Assembly (NCBI GenBank): GCA_041390365.1
Contig: JAWKQB010000003.1
Span: 682,001 to 746,000 of the forward strand
Length of the DNA stretch: 64,000 bases
Direction of reading: 5' to 3'
DNA from: Syntrophotaleaceae bacterium
GTDB lineage: Bacteria; Desulfobacterota; Desulfuromonadia; Desulfuromonadales; Syntrophotaleaceae
The notes below the pieces were generated by a model. It did not search any database. It saw only the letters and a program-made list of their open reading frames with translations, and had not been told where the DNA came from. This document shows, in pieces, positions 52,773 to 62,244 of the stretch; position 1 is the first letter of the stretch, and each line of letters starts with the position of its first letter. A program made the translations under genes and the position numbers.

Positions 52773-55319
52773 ATGCAGCGGACAACCATAGATTTCGGAA
52801 TCGATTTAGGGACCACCAACAGCACCATCGCCGTGATTGATGATACGGGAGCCCGAGTGATTTTCAACAAGGGCGGCTCCGGGATCACCTCCTCCGCGGT
52901 CTGGATGGATAAACGGGGAAACATCCACGTGGGACATGAGGCCAAGCTTCGCGCTCTGATGGAGGACCCGGATAATGCGGATGTCGAGTTCAAGCTGCGC
53001 ATGGGTTTGAACGAAAAAGGGCAAAAGGTCTTCAATCGCAGTGGGATGGAGATGTGGCCGGAGGAGTTGTCGGCCGAGGTTCTGAAGTCGCTGAAAACCG
53101 ACGTACAGATTAACATGGGAGAGGTGCTGCGGACTGCGGTGGTCACGGTGCCCGCCGCTTTCGAACTGCCCCAGACCAATGCGACCCGCCGGGCTTGCTG
53201 CGGAACCTCGGCGAGGGAATTGGAATTGGGAATAAAAAAAATCGATGGCGCCGGTTTCGAGCAATGCATCCTGCTGCTGGAGCCGGTCGCCGCGTCCCTG
53301 GCCTACGGCTTTCAGACGGAAAGAGAAAACGTCTACTGGCTGGTATACGACTTCGGCGGGGGGACCTTCGATGCGGCGGTCATGCGTGTTCGGGACGGCT
53401 TGATTCAGGTGGTCAACCACGACGGCGACAACCACCTGGGCGGCAAGTTGATCGATTGGGATATCGTCACCAAGCGGCTGCTTCCAGCGCTTGCCCGGCA
53501 GCTTGATCTTCCCGACTTCCACCGGAACAATCCCCGCTGGAAGGGGGCCTTCGGCAAAATGAAATACCATGCCGAACTGGCCAAGATCGAAGTGTGCCGC
53601 ACCAGGGCTCCATTTGAAATATGGATTGAGAAACTTTGTGAAGATGGGGAGGGCAAGGATGTCGATTTCTCATATTTGTTGACGCCGGAGGATGTGAAAG
53701 AGATCAGCAGGCCGTATATCGAACGCTCCCTGAATCTCTGCCGGAAAACCCTCGAGGATAAACGATTGAGCGGGGACAATCTGGAACGTATCCTGATGGT
53801 GGGCGGAACCACCTTGAATCCGTGGGTGCGGGAGGCGGTGGCGGCGGAGTTGGGTGCCAAACTGGAATTCAGCATCGATCCCGTAACTGTGGTGGCGCGA
53901 GGCGCCGCCATCTTCGCCAGCACCCAGAAACTCTCCATCCCCGTCGACGAGAGCAAGGATCTTTCGCAGGGAACCTGGAAAATACAGATCGAGCACGAAC
54001 CCGTCGACAATACCCCCGAGCCCGATGTTGGCGGCCGGATCATCGCCCCCCAGGGGGAAAGTCCGGAAAGACATACCATCGAGTTTATCGACAGCAAGAC
54101 CCAGTGGCGTTCCGGCAGGATCACCCTCGGAACCGATGGTATCTTCATGACCCAGCTGTACGCCGAGGAGAAGCGGAGATGCCGGTACGCCATAGAACTT
54201 TGCGACCCTACCGGCACGCTGATCCCGACCCAACCGGATTCCGTTGTTTACACCATCGGCGTTAAGCCCGACGACCCGCCTGCTTCGCACAGCTATGGCA
54301 TCGGCCTGGCCAGTGACGAAATGTGCACCTACATCAAAAAGGGAAGCAAGCTGAAATTTGATGGGACGCGTGGGGGTCACGATCACCATACAACGGTTTC
54401 CTTAAGGGCAGGCAACGCCGGGGACAAGATATGCATCCCGGTTCTGGAAGGTGAACATTCCCGGGCGACCAGGAACCATTACATCGGGGAGTTGATTATT
54501 GACGGGTCCCAGGTAAAACGGGACCTTCCGGCCGGCAGCCAGCTTGAGATCACCATGATCATGTACCCCTCGCAGGAGGTCCGCGTCCAGGTTTTCGTAC
54601 CTATTCTGGACGAGGACTTCGAGGCCAATTTCGATATGCGCATGAAGAATGATTCCCTGGAAGAACTGCACCGGGAGGTCGAGGAACAGAAAAAACGCTA
54701 TGCCGATGCCCGTCAGCAGACCGAGCAGACCGGCGCTCTCAAAGGACAGGCCGCTCTGGCACGCATCGAAAGCGATCAGCTGATCAATCAGGTTGACGAT
54801 CTGATGGAATCGGCGCAGCACGATCCCGATGCCTTACAGCAGCTCGACCGCCGTCTGCGCGATCTGACTGCCGCAGTGGATGAAGTGGAAGATTCGGTGG
54901 AGTGGCCGCTTCTGCTTGAGCGGGCGGAAGGGTCCAAAAGCGATACCCAGGCCGTCGTCAATGAATACGGTTCTTCTTCTGACAAAAGCCGTCTGGGCGC
55001 ATTGATGAAAGAACTGCAGGGAGCGATCGATTCCGGCGACCCGGATCTGCTGCGGGGGAAAATCGCGGACCTGGACGGTCTCTGGTTTGAGGTGCTCGAA
55101 AGGCAGCCCGGGTGGCATGTCGGCCGTTTCAACCACCTGAAGGAATTGATCCCGACCATGCAGAATTCCGGGCAGGCTGAGCAGCTTGTGATGCAGGGCA
55201 ACCGGGCGATCAACAACAATGATATCGACGCGTTGAAGGCGGTTAACCGCCAGTTGCGATCCCTGCTGCCGCAGGTAGAGCAGGCCAAGGTGGACCGGCG
55301 CGTCGGCACTTTGTACTGA
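52773..55319 (+). CDS. Hsp70-family chaperone with long C-terminal coiled-coil extension
   Basis: 848 residues, longer than DnaK. The ATPase domain is complete: phosphate 1 loop DFGIDLGTTNSTIAV, phosphate 2 loop YDFGGGTFDAAVMRV, connect and adenosine motifs EPVAASLAYG and ILMVGGTTLNPWV. After a shortened substrate-binding-like beta region (about 430-620) comes a coiled-coil and helical tail (HREVEEQKKRYADA onward) with Gln-, Asp- and Glu-rich stretches. The IDPVTVVARGAAIFA segment closes the ATPase. It is a specialised Hsp70, not the housekeeping DnaK. It acts with the GrpE-like and J-like neighbours. AAAGGGG lies before the ATG. Confidence 0.92.
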   Translation: MQRTTIDFGIDLGTTNSTIAVIDDTGARVIFNKGGSGITSSAVWMDKRGNIHVGHEAKLRALMEDPDNADVEFKLRMGLNEKGQKVFNRSGMEMWPEELSAEVLKSLKTDVQINMGEVLRTAVVTVPAAFELPQTNATRRACCGTSARELELGIKKIDGAGFEQCILLLEPVAASLAYGFQTERENVYWLVYDFGGGTFDAAVMRVRDGLIQVVNHDGDNHLGGKLIDWDIVTKRLLPALARQLDLPDFHRNNPRWKGAFGKMKYHAELAKIEVCRTRAPFEIWIEKLCEDGEGKDVDFSYLLTPEDVKEISRPYIERSLNLCRKTLEDKRLSGDNLERILMVGGTTLNPWVREAVAAELGAKLEFSIDPVTVVARGAAIFASTQKLSIPVDESKDLSQGTWKIQIEHEPVDNTPEPDVGGRIIAPQGESPERHTIEFIDSKTQWRSGRITLGTDGIFMTQLYAEEKRRCRYAIELCDPTGTLIPTQPDSVVYTIGVKPDDPPASHSYGIGLASDEMCTYIKKGSKLKFDGTRGGHDHHTTVSLRAGNAGDKICIPVLEGEHSRATRNHYIGELIIDGSQVKRDLPAGSQLEITMIMYPSQEVRVQVFVPILDEDFEANFDMRMKNDSLEELHREVEEQKKRYADARQQTEQTGALKGQAALARIESDQLINQVDDLMESAQHDPDALQQLDRRLRDLTAAVDEVEDSVEWPLLLERAEGSKSDTQAVVNEYGSSSDKSRLGALMKELQGAIDSGDPDLLRGKIADLDGLWFEVLERQPGWHVGRFNHLKELIPTMQNSGQAEQLVMQGNRAINNNDIDALKAVNRQLRSLLPQVEQAKVDRRVGTLY

Positions 55320-55331
55320 ACAGGGCCGAGC

Positions 55332-56303
55332 ATGGGAGAAAACAGCGATTCAACTTTTTTTAAAGAAATTCGGCAGGAGGCGGCTGACACCCCTTTCGGA
55401 CACGGTTCTCTTTATCTTCAGGCCGTTGTCCTGGCACGCAGGGGATCTTACGAGGAGGCGGCGCAACGGCTGAAGGCGGCATTGGAAGCCGGAGACTGTT
55501 CCGGTATCGAGGCCCTTGACCTGCAAGCCAGAATCCATGCCCAGCAAGGGCAGTATCTGCAGGCCGAAGCCTGCTGGCGTCAGGCCCGTAACCTGGACAA
55601 GGAAAATCCCCGGTACGCGGCTGCATTGGAGCGACTGCGCCGAACCCGGCAGCGCTTTGGAAATCTTTCCCGTCTGCTGTCGTTGGCGGTTTCGATCTTC
55701 CTCCTCATGCTGCTCCTGTGGCAGGTGTGCTTGGTGAATCCTCGCCACCGCCGCCAGTTGGAGGCGGCCCTCCTCGCGCAACAGGAGATCAGGGGAGATT
55801 TGCTGAAAAAAGATACGGCTTTGCAGGATGGCTTTCTCCAGGTTGAGGACAGGTTCAAGTCTCTGGATCTTCAAATGGCGGATCGTTTGGCGACCCTGGC
55901 GACGGCTCGGCAGCTCAAGGAGTTTGACCGCAGGATCAATGTCCGGATTCAGGAAGGAACGGCGGCCTTGGAAAAAACGGTGAACCGCCAGGCACAGCGG
56001 CTTTCTGAACGCCAAACCGAGGCTCTGGGCGACTTGAACAGCCGACTTGAACCGCTCGAGTCGGCCGTCGCCCAAAATAGTTCGAAACGGGCCGAATTCG
56101 AAGCGTCGCTTGAAAACCAGATCGACTCACTGGCCGTCGCTGTTCAAACCGGCGCCCTGCTGTCCGCCTCGGCGGAGGAGGCCGAGGCCCTGCGAGGCGC
56201 CATCCAAGAGCTTGTCGAGGCCCTGGGCCGGCTGGAGCAGGCACTTGATGAGAAGGGCATCGTGAGAACCAATAAGGGCAAAGATTCCAAGGGGGGGCGG
56301 TAG
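55332..56303 (+). CDS. TPR, membrane-anchor and coiled-coil protein of the Hsp70 cluster
   Basis: A 323-residue protein. Residues 25-105 contain TPR-like helical pairs (LYLQAVVLARRGSYEEAAQR, then LDLQARIHAQQGQYLQAEAC). A single membrane helix, LLSLAVSIFLLMLLLWQVCL, follows at about 115-135. The last ~190 residues form a long periplasmic or cytoplasmic coiled coil. TPRs often hold the C-terminal tail of Hsp70, so it may dock the chaperone to the membrane. It starts 12 bases after the Hsp70 stop and is the last gene of the cluster. Confidence 0.75.
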   Translation: MGENSDSTFFKEIRQEAADTPFGHGSLYLQAVVLARRGSYEEAAQRLKAALEAGDCSGIEALDLQARIHAQQGQYLQAEACWRQARNLDKENPRYAAALERLRRTRQRFGNLSRLLSLAVSIFLLMLLLWQVCLVNPRHRRQLEAALLAQQEIRGDLLKKDTALQDGFLQVEDRFKSLDLQMADRLATLATARQLKEFDRRINVRIQEGTAALEKTVNRQAQRLSERQTEALGDLNSRLEPLESAVAQNSSKRAEFEASLENQIDSLAVAVQTGALLSASAEEAEALRGAIQELVEALGRLEQALDEKGIVRTNKGKDSKGGR

Positions 56304-56462
56304 GCATAGCCAGCCCTTGAGGCTCAGGGCGGGAAAAAGCCGCGATGGTCGGGGTGGTCTTCCTTGCCAGGGTTTCCGCATGGTATGCCATCAGGAGGGG
56401 TTGTGCCTGGTGGCCTTTTGACCGGTGCCTCTGGCCGTGCACCCACATTGACGGTTTGAATT

Positions 56463-56490
56463 AAAGGCTCCCGGTATGAGGAGCCTTTTT
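56463..56490. terminator. Bidirectional terminator
   Basis: AAAGGCTCC (56463-56471) and GGAGCCTTT form a 9-bp stem with an 8-base loop, flanked by T residues on the plus strand and by a T-rich tail on the minus strand. It closes the Hsp70 cluster and the converging YHS gene. Confidence 0.85.
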
Positions 56491-56516
56491 CTATCCAACA
56501 ACCAAGTAAAATCCTG

Positions 56517-56912
56517 TCAACCGGCCAGTTCCGGTTCCATTCGGGCCCAGTTCTCATCGGCCTTGCGCAGGTTTTCGGCCTTTTTCTCCTCGAACATCCC
56601 TTTCACTTCATTGGTGTACTGCAGCACCAGCCTGCCGTCAATGATCTCCCAGGTATCGATTTCAACAGGGAACAGCACGCCGATGGAAACGCCGAAGGCA
56701 CAGTAGCCGCCAAAGGCGGGCAGGTACTTTTCCGGCTGTTTTTCGAAAATCGCTTTGTTTTCTTCGGATGCAAAAGCGAACTTGTAGCCGCTGTTTTCCG
56801 CCAGGATGCCGGGATTGCCTTTCAGAGCTTTTCCTTCCGAGTGGAAAGCCACCGGATCATAGCCCTGCAGGGCAATTTTGCCATGGGGGTCCGCGTTGAT
56901 AACTCGGGTCAT
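56517..56912 (-). CDS. YHS-domain protein
   Basis: A 131-residue cytoplasmic protein. The YHS fold is seen in IALQGYDPVAFHSEGKALKG, YKFAFASEENKAIFEKQPEKYLP and FGGYCAFGVSIG. YHS proteins of this kind bind metals, often copper or iron; the cysteine of the usual CxxxG/H set is kept in GGYCAFG. The ATG at 56912 fits best with the AAGAAAGG upstream. It is transcribed against the Hsp70 cluster. Confidence 0.85.
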   Translation of the reverse strand: MTRVINADPHGKIALQGYDPVAFHSEGKALKGNPGILAENSGYKFAFASEENKAIFEKQPEKYLPAFGGYCAFGVSIGVLFPVEIDTWEIIDGRLVLQYTNEVKGMFEEKKAENLRKADENWARMEPELAG

Positions 56913-57047
56913 TGCACAATCCTTTCTTCGGTTTCCGGGTAAAAGCAATGCTTCCAGGGGAGTTGATTGTCCCTGTCCGCTCCAATGGAAGCGATTTTTG
57001 CAGAAAGCGTTATGGTCTTCAATATATTTCGCAGGAGCGGGCCAAAT

Positions 57048-58859
57048 TTACGGTGTTCCTGGGGAAACAATCGGAATGGTGAAAAAGAAAACGGTCCCCT
57101 TGCCCAGCCTGCTGACTGCCCACAACCTTCCCTTCTGTGCTTCTACCAAAAGTCGGCTGATATAGAGGCCAAGTCCAAGGCCCTTTTCCCCAGCAGCCAG
57201 ATTGGCCCTGAAGAAGGGGTCGAAAATCCTGGGCAGATCGGCGGCCTCGATACCTCCCCCCCTGTCGGCAATCGAAAACCTGACTTTCTCATCCATCCGT
57301 CTGGCGGAGATCCTGACTTTGTGAGTGGAATATTTAAGAGCATTGGTCAGCAGATTGACAAGAATCCGCTCCAGTGCCCCTGGATCGGCCTGAATCAAAG
57401 GCAGTCCCGCGGGCAATGCCAACCGCAGCCGACTGACATCCATGGTAATCGTATGCCTTTGCAATAGATCGGTCAGAAAAACGCTCGGATCGACGGGCCG
57501 GGTTTCAAGGGCAAGATGTCCGTGTTCCAGGCGGGCGATGTCGAGAATACTTTCCATCATTCGGGTCATGGCAGCGCAGCCGTAAAGGATGGCCGCGATA
57601 GATTTCAAATCCTCCTCGGAGGAGCTTCTTTCCTTCAGGATCTCCGCATATCCCTGAATTATTGCCAATGGGGTGCGCAGATCGTGGGAAATCATCTGCA
57701 CCACCATGCGCTGCTGTTCCTGTAACTCCTGAATGCGGGTGATATCGGTAAAGGTTGCAGCTACCCCGATCATTCGATCATCGATCACAATGGGCGCGGC
57801 ACTCAGAGATACAAATATCCGACGCCCTTCCTGACGGAAAACAAGGTAGTTCCCCCTGACCTCTTCCCCCTGCATGGTTCTTATGAAGGGTATGTCCGAG
57901 AGATGCAAGGGGGTTCCGTCGAGTTTTTCGATCGTCACCAGCTGCCATCTTTCCTGAACCGACAGGTGGTGGCTCATGGCACTGAATCCGGTGATCTGTT
58001 CGGCGGTCTGGTTGCTTCGAACAATTTGCCCCTCACGGTTGTATATGATGAGACCGTCGGGCATGGCATGGAAGATCGCCTCGAGTTCGGCCGCCTTCTG
58101 TTGGGCCTCGAGGTGCTCCCTCTCCAGCTCTTTCTGAAGCCGGCGAAGCTGGGTGACATCCTGGTTGACTACGACGGCGCCGAGAATTTTTCCCGTTGGG
58201 GAGCGGATCGGGACCGCTGAGTTGAGAATCGTCCCGCGGGTGCCGTTTCTCCGTTCGATATCGATGGCCTCGCCCAATGTTGTCTGGCCTAACCGGATGG
58301 CCTTGGCGGCCGCCCATTCATCGGGTTTTACCGGTTCTCCGGTCGCTACCCACCAGCCTTTGTAGGCCGAGTATTCGGCAATGGATGCAGCCAAAGGGGC
58401 TTCCCCTCCCCAGATGCGTTTTCCCGCTTCGTTGACCTCGGCAATCCTGCCATCTTCTTCCATAATGAAGATCCCCACTGGCAGATGGTCGATGACCGCC
58501 CTCAAGCGCAAATGTTCCTCTTCCAAGTGTTGCCGGGCCTGGCGGGCTTCCTGGAGAAGCAGCTCCCGTTCGGCCAAAGCGTTTCTCAATTGCAGAAAGA
58601 GGGGTTTCATCAGGGCCGTACCCAGCAGGAGCAGGAGGGAAACAACCAGGGCCGTCGATTCCTCGTGAATGCTCAGGGGGTGATCCCGGGCCGTAACCAG
58701 CCACAAGGAAATGCCTTCCCGGAAAAAACGAACCGCCATTGCGGCGGTCAAAAGGATCCAGGGCCAGCGAGCCCGCGACACCGGCACCAGTCTCAAAGCA
58801 TAAAATGCGGCCACGGCCTGACATGTCATCGAAGTGATCAGCAGAAGGTAGGCAATCAT
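57048..58859 (-). CDS. Membrane PAS-domain sensor histidine kinase
   Basis: About 603 residues. Three hydrophobic helices at the N-terminus (IAYLLLITSMTCQAVAAFYA, then PWILLTAAMAVRFF, then ALVVSLLLLLGTALM) lead to a coiled coil and two or three PAS domains (RAVIDHLPVGIFIMEEDG and LEAIFHAMPDGLIIYNREGQ). The kinase core follows: H box MISHDLRTPLAIIQGY, N box ILVNLLTNALKYS, G boxes IADRGGGIE and GLGLGLYIS. No response regulator is adjacent. I prefer the start at 58859 (MIAYLLL); an ATG at 58901 is possible. Confidence 0.9.
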   Translation of the reverse strand: MIAYLLLITSMTCQAVAAFYALRLVPVSRARWPWILLTAAMAVRFFREGISLWLVTARDHPLSIHEESTALVVSLLLLLGTALMKPLFLQLRNALAERELLLQEARQARQHLEEEHLRLRAVIDHLPVGIFIMEEDGRIAEVNEAGKRIWGGEAPLAASIAEYSAYKGWWVATGEPVKPDEWAAAKAIRLGQTTLGEAIDIERRNGTRGTILNSAVPIRSPTGKILGAVVVNQDVTQLRRLQKELEREHLEAQQKAAELEAIFHAMPDGLIIYNREGQIVRSNQTAEQITGFSAMSHHLSVQERWQLVTIEKLDGTPLHLSDIPFIRTMQGEEVRGNYLVFRQEGRRIFVSLSAAPIVIDDRMIGVAATFTDITRIQELQEQQRMVVQMISHDLRTPLAIIQGYAEILKERSSSEEDLKSIAAILYGCAAMTRMMESILDIARLEHGHLALETRPVDPSVFLTDLLQRHTITMDVSRLRLALPAGLPLIQADPGALERILVNLLTNALKYSTHKVRISARRMDEKVRFSIADRGGGIEAADLPRIFDPFFRANLAAGEKGLGLGLYISRLLVEAQKGRLWAVSRLGKGTVFFFTIPIVSPGTP

Positions 58860-59059
58860 GGTGGCACCAGAAGAATAAGGGCATCGAGCGGCAACGCTCA
58901 TCCAATAACGGTCGTTGTCCTGGTTTTGCTGAAATTACTCTAACATAAAACCTCTCTTCAGCAGGGCTGTTGCGGGGCCGGATCCAGCTTTGATGATAGA
59001 CTGCAGTATAGAAGAGCGGGTGCAGGAGACCTGGAATCAGGCAGAAGGAGAGGTGCTGG

Positions 59060-59806
59060 ATGCGTTTGACAGGGAGGCTTCGGGACTTTTTGCGAAATGT
59101 TGATCGGGACAGCCTGGTCCGCTGGCGTCCCGAATTCTGGTTTCTGGTCGTGATCCTGCTGATTGCCTCGGGGCTTTGGGCTTTCGCCGAACTGGCCGAT
59201 GAGGTCATGGAAGGCGAAGTGCGCACTTTCGACCGGCTGATCCTGTTGGCCTTGCGGACCCCCGGCGATCTGAACGATCCCGTCGGACCGCCCTGGCTTG
59301 AAGAGATGGTCCGGGATTTTACCTCTTTTGGGGATCTGGGAGTGCTCACCTTCATTCTGCTTGTGGCCGCCGGATACCTGTTTTTAGTGGGCAAAAAAAG
59401 AACCATTGTGCTGATGGTCACGGCCATCCTCGGCGGTTCCCTGTTAAGTTTTTTTCTCAAGCTCGGCTTCGATCGCCCCCGGCCGGATCTGGTCGCTCCC
59501 CAGGCCGAAACCCTTTTCTCCGCTTTTCCCAGCGGGCACTCCCTGCAGGCCGCAGCCGCCTACCTGATCATCGGGGTCATCCTGGCCCGCACCCAGCCCA
59601 AGGCGGTCCTGAAAATCTACTTGATGGGCGTCGCCATCCTGCTGACCCTTATCGTGGGGCTCAGCCGGATTTACCTGGGCGTCCACTGGCCGACGGACGT
59701 CCTTGCCGGCTGGACCATGGGAGCTGTCTGGGCACTGCTCTGCTGGCTGGTGGCGACCTGGCTGGAGCATCGGGGCAAGCTGGATCGAGAGGAGTCGGAT
59801 CAATAA
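59060..59806 (+). CDS. PAP2-family membrane phosphatase
   Basis: A 248-residue membrane protein with about six helices. The three phosphatase motifs are complete: KLGFDRPRP, PSGHSLQAAA, and SRIYLGVHWPTDVLAG with the nucleophile His. Likely substrates are undecaprenyl pyrophosphate or phosphatidate/PGP; the family does not tell which. The ATG at 59060 has AGGAGAGGTG upstream. Confidence 0.9.
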   Translation: MRLTGRLRDFLRNVDRDSLVRWRPEFWFLVVILLIASGLWAFAELADEVMEGEVRTFDRLILLALRTPGDLNDPVGPPWLEEMVRDFTSFGDLGVLTFILLVAAGYLFLVGKKRTIVLMVTAILGGSLLSFFLKLGFDRPRPDLVAPQAETLFSAFPSGHSLQAAAAYLIIGVILARTQPKAVLKIYLMGVAILLTLIVGLSRIYLGVHWPTDVLAGWTMGAVWALLCWLVATWLEHRGKLDREESDQ

Positions 59807-59905
59807 TCAGGATCCTTTATCCGGGTACCAATTCCTGATCGAATCTGCTATCTTCTTTGCGCGAAGATGGTGTGCATTGACGATGCTTTGACCAGGGAAA
59901 GAAAT

Positions 59906-61216
59906 ATGTACTGGGAACCGGAAGTTGAAGGGATGCCGCGGCAGGAGCTGCGGGGACTGCAGCTCGAAAGGTTGCGGGAAACCATGGAACTCGCCGTGAG
60001 GGCGCCTTTCTACCGCCGGCAGCTGGCTGACAGCGGTTTGATGCAAAAGGGGCTGAAGGATATCGACGATATCCGCCGCCTGCCCTTTACCACCAAGGAC
60101 GACCTGCGGGGCAACTTCCCCTACGGGTTTCTTACCTGCCCGAAAGAGGGTGCGGTCCGCCTGCACTGCTCCAGCGGCACCACCGGCAATCCGACGGTGA
60201 TCTTTCATGACAGTCACGATCTGGCCTCCTGGGCCAATCTGGTGGCCCGGTCTCTCTACTGCGCCGGGGTGAGGGACACGGACGTTTTTCAGAATATCTG
60301 CGGTTACGGCCTGTTTACCGGCGGACTCGGCTTCCAGAACGGAGCCGAGCGGCTGGGGGCCCTGGTGATCCCCGCGGCGGCCGGCAACACCCGGCGGCAG
60401 GTCAAGCTGATGCAGGATTTCGGCACTACTGTGGTCCACACCATCCCCAGTTACCTGTTCCGCCTGCATGCGGCCTTTGGCGAACTCGGCCTCGATCCTC
60501 GAAAGGATACCGAGCTCCGACTGTTCGTCATCGGCGCCGAGCCCCACACCGAAGGCCAGCGGCGGCGGATCGAGGAGCTGTTCGGCATCCGCGCCTACAA
60601 TTCCTATGGCCTGTCCGAAATGAACGGCCCCGGCGTGGCCTTCGAATGCGAGGAGCAGAACGGTCTGCATGTCTGGGAGGACTGTTTCGTGGCGGAAATC
60701 ATCGACCCCCGCACCCTGGAGCCGGTACCCGACGGCGAGGAAGGGGAGCTGGTCATGACCACCCTGGATCGCCGGGCCATGCCGCTGATCCGGTACCGCA
60801 CCCGGGATCTGACCCGCATCCTGCCCGAACCCTGCCCATGCGGGCGCACTCACCGCCGCCTGGCGCGGATTTCAGGCCGCAGCGACGACATGTTCATCGT
60901 CAAGGGGTGCAATGTCTTTCCGATGCAGATCGAGCAGGTTCTGATGCGTTTCCGCGAGGTCGGCACCGATTATCTGATCGTTCTCGAAACCCGCCACGAG
61001 AGCGACGAGATCACCATCCAGGTGGAGGTGCAGAAGGACGGGTTTACCGGCGACATGGCCGACCTGGAAAATCTCTCGAGGAAGATCGCCCACGAGATTC
61101 GCGATGAAATACTCGTCACCCCCACCATCCGACTGGTCGAGCCGGGCAGCCTGCCGAAAAGCGAAGGCAAGGCGGTCCGCGTGGAAGATCGCAGAATCCG
61201 GCAGGAGTCCCTATGA
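59906..61216 (+). CDS. paaK: Phenylacetate-CoA ligase-type adenylate-forming enzyme
   Basis: A 436-residue AMP-forming CoA ligase. HCSSGTTGNPTVIF is the phosphate-binding loop, YNSYGLSEMNGPGVAFECE is the adenylation signature, and RYRTRDLTRIL and ISGRSDDMFIVKGCNVFPMQ complete the C-terminal module. Substrates are aryl or acyl acids such as phenylacetate or indoleacetate. AGGGAAAGAAAT upstream fixes the ATG at 59906. The gene overlaps the ACT-protein gene by ATGA. In related bacteria such pairs accompany indolepyruvate/2-oxoacid oxidoreductases in aromatic amino acid breakdown; none is in this window. Confidence 0.9.
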   Translation: MYWEPEVEGMPRQELRGLQLERLRETMELAVRAPFYRRQLADSGLMQKGLKDIDDIRRLPFTTKDDLRGNFPYGFLTCPKEGAVRLHCSSGTTGNPTVIFHDSHDLASWANLVARSLYCAGVRDTDVFQNICGYGLFTGGLGFQNGAERLGALVIPAAAGNTRRQVKLMQDFGTTVVHTIPSYLFRLHAAFGELGLDPRKDTELRLFVIGAEPHTEGQRRRIEELFGIRAYNSYGLSEMNGPGVAFECEEQNGLHVWEDCFVAEIIDPRTLEPVPDGEEGELVMTTLDRRAMPLIRYRTRDLTRILPEPCPCGRTHRRLARISGRSDDMFIVKGCNVFPMQIEQVLMRFREVGTDYLIVLETRHESDEITIQVEVQKDGFTGDMADLENLSRKIAHEIRDEILVTPTIRLVEPGSLPKSEGKAVRVEDRRIRQESL

Positions 61217-61647
61217 TCGCCAATCAGGTTTCGGTTTTTCTCGAGAACAAGCCGGGGCGGCTGGAAAGAATTACCTCCGTCCTGAAGGATGCGGGGATCA
61301 ACATCCGCGCCATGACCCTGTCCACAAGTTCCGCAGGCTGGGGGATTTTGAACCTGCTGGTGGATCGCCCACAGGAAGCCGCCGAGGTGCTGAAAGGTAC
61401 CGGCCATCCGGCCGCCTTGCGGGAGATTGTCGTGGTGCGGATGGCCGATGCCCCGGGGGCGCTGCACGACATGCTGGTGCTGCTGGCCAAAGCCGGCATC
61501 AATGTCCAGAATGCCTACGGGACCGTCCTTGGCGACCAGAAGACCGCCATCCTGGTCATCGACGTGGAGGATATCGAACACACCCAGAAGCTTTTCACCG
61601 ATGCCGGAGTGGAAACCCTGAGCAAGGACCAGATTTACAGGGTCTGA
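61213..61647 (+). CDS. Tandem ACT-domain protein
   Basis: A 144-residue protein with two ACT domains: QVSVFLENKPGRLERITSVL, and VVRMADAPGALHDMLVLLAK. ACT domains bind amino acids or similar ligands, so this may sense an aromatic amino acid and modulate the overlapping paaK product. The start overlaps the paaK stop (ATGA), giving coupled translation. Confidence 0.9.
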   Translation: MIANQVSVFLENKPGRLERITSVLKDAGINIRAMTLSTSSAGWGILNLLVDRPQEAAEVLKGTGHPAALREIVVVRMADAPGALHDMLVLLAKAGINVQNAYGTVLGDQKTAILVIDVEDIEHTQKLFTDAGVETLSKDQIYRV

Positions 61648-61690
61648 CCGGGTAGGCGGCATTCAGCCGACAGCAGAAAGTGGTTCTCCA

Positions 61691-62074
61691 ATGCGATTCA
61701 GAATCGGGTGGATTTTTTGTTTCAGTCTTCTGTTCCTTCTGGCGGGATGCGATTATCTGCCCTTCGGCTTCACCCCGATCGGTGAAATCGTTCGCAACCC
61801 TGGCAGTTTCGAAGGGAAAACAATCAAAGTCAGGGGCGAGGTAACGGACGTCACCCAGATCCCCTTTCTGGAACTAAAAGGATACGTCCTGCGGGACGAC
61901 AGCGGTGAAATCCTGGTCTTCACTATGGAGACCCTGCCTCCGCTCCATGAAAAGACGGCCATTAAAGCGCAGGTCAAGACCATGGCCATCATCAATCAGC
62001 AGAGCTTCGGCCTGCGCCTGGTGGAAATCGAAAGGCTGCCGACTTTCGGGTTTAGCAAAAAGGCCGAAAAATGA
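61691..62074 (+). CDS. Small lipoprotein with OB-fold-like domain
   Basis: A 127-residue protein with a signal peptide ending in the lipobox LLAGC, so it is likely to be lipidated at Cys 20. The mature part (GEIVRNPGSFEGKTIKVRGE, then GYVLRDDSGEILVFT) is a beta-rich OB-fold like those of small envelope proteins of the BOF or tOB type. Function unknown. It follows the ACT gene by about 45 bases. Confidence 0.78.
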   Translation: MRFRIGWIFCFSLLFLLAGCDYLPFGFTPIGEIVRNPGSFEGKTIKVRGEVTDVTQIPFLELKGYVLRDDSGEILVFTMETLPPLHEKTAIKAQVKTMAIINQQSFGLRLVEIERLPTFGFSKKAEK

Positions 62075-62244
62075 CTCGAAATTTGAGCGTTTTTCATGGC
62101 ATTAGCCTTGGTTTTTCTTCCTCATCCGTAATTACAAGGGGCTTACGGAATTCACCGCAAGCCCGGGCTGAGTTGAATAACCTGGATCGCTAAGAAAAAG
62201 CAATCGTCCTTCAGTCTTTCGCCGACCCTGAACCTCTTCCTGCC

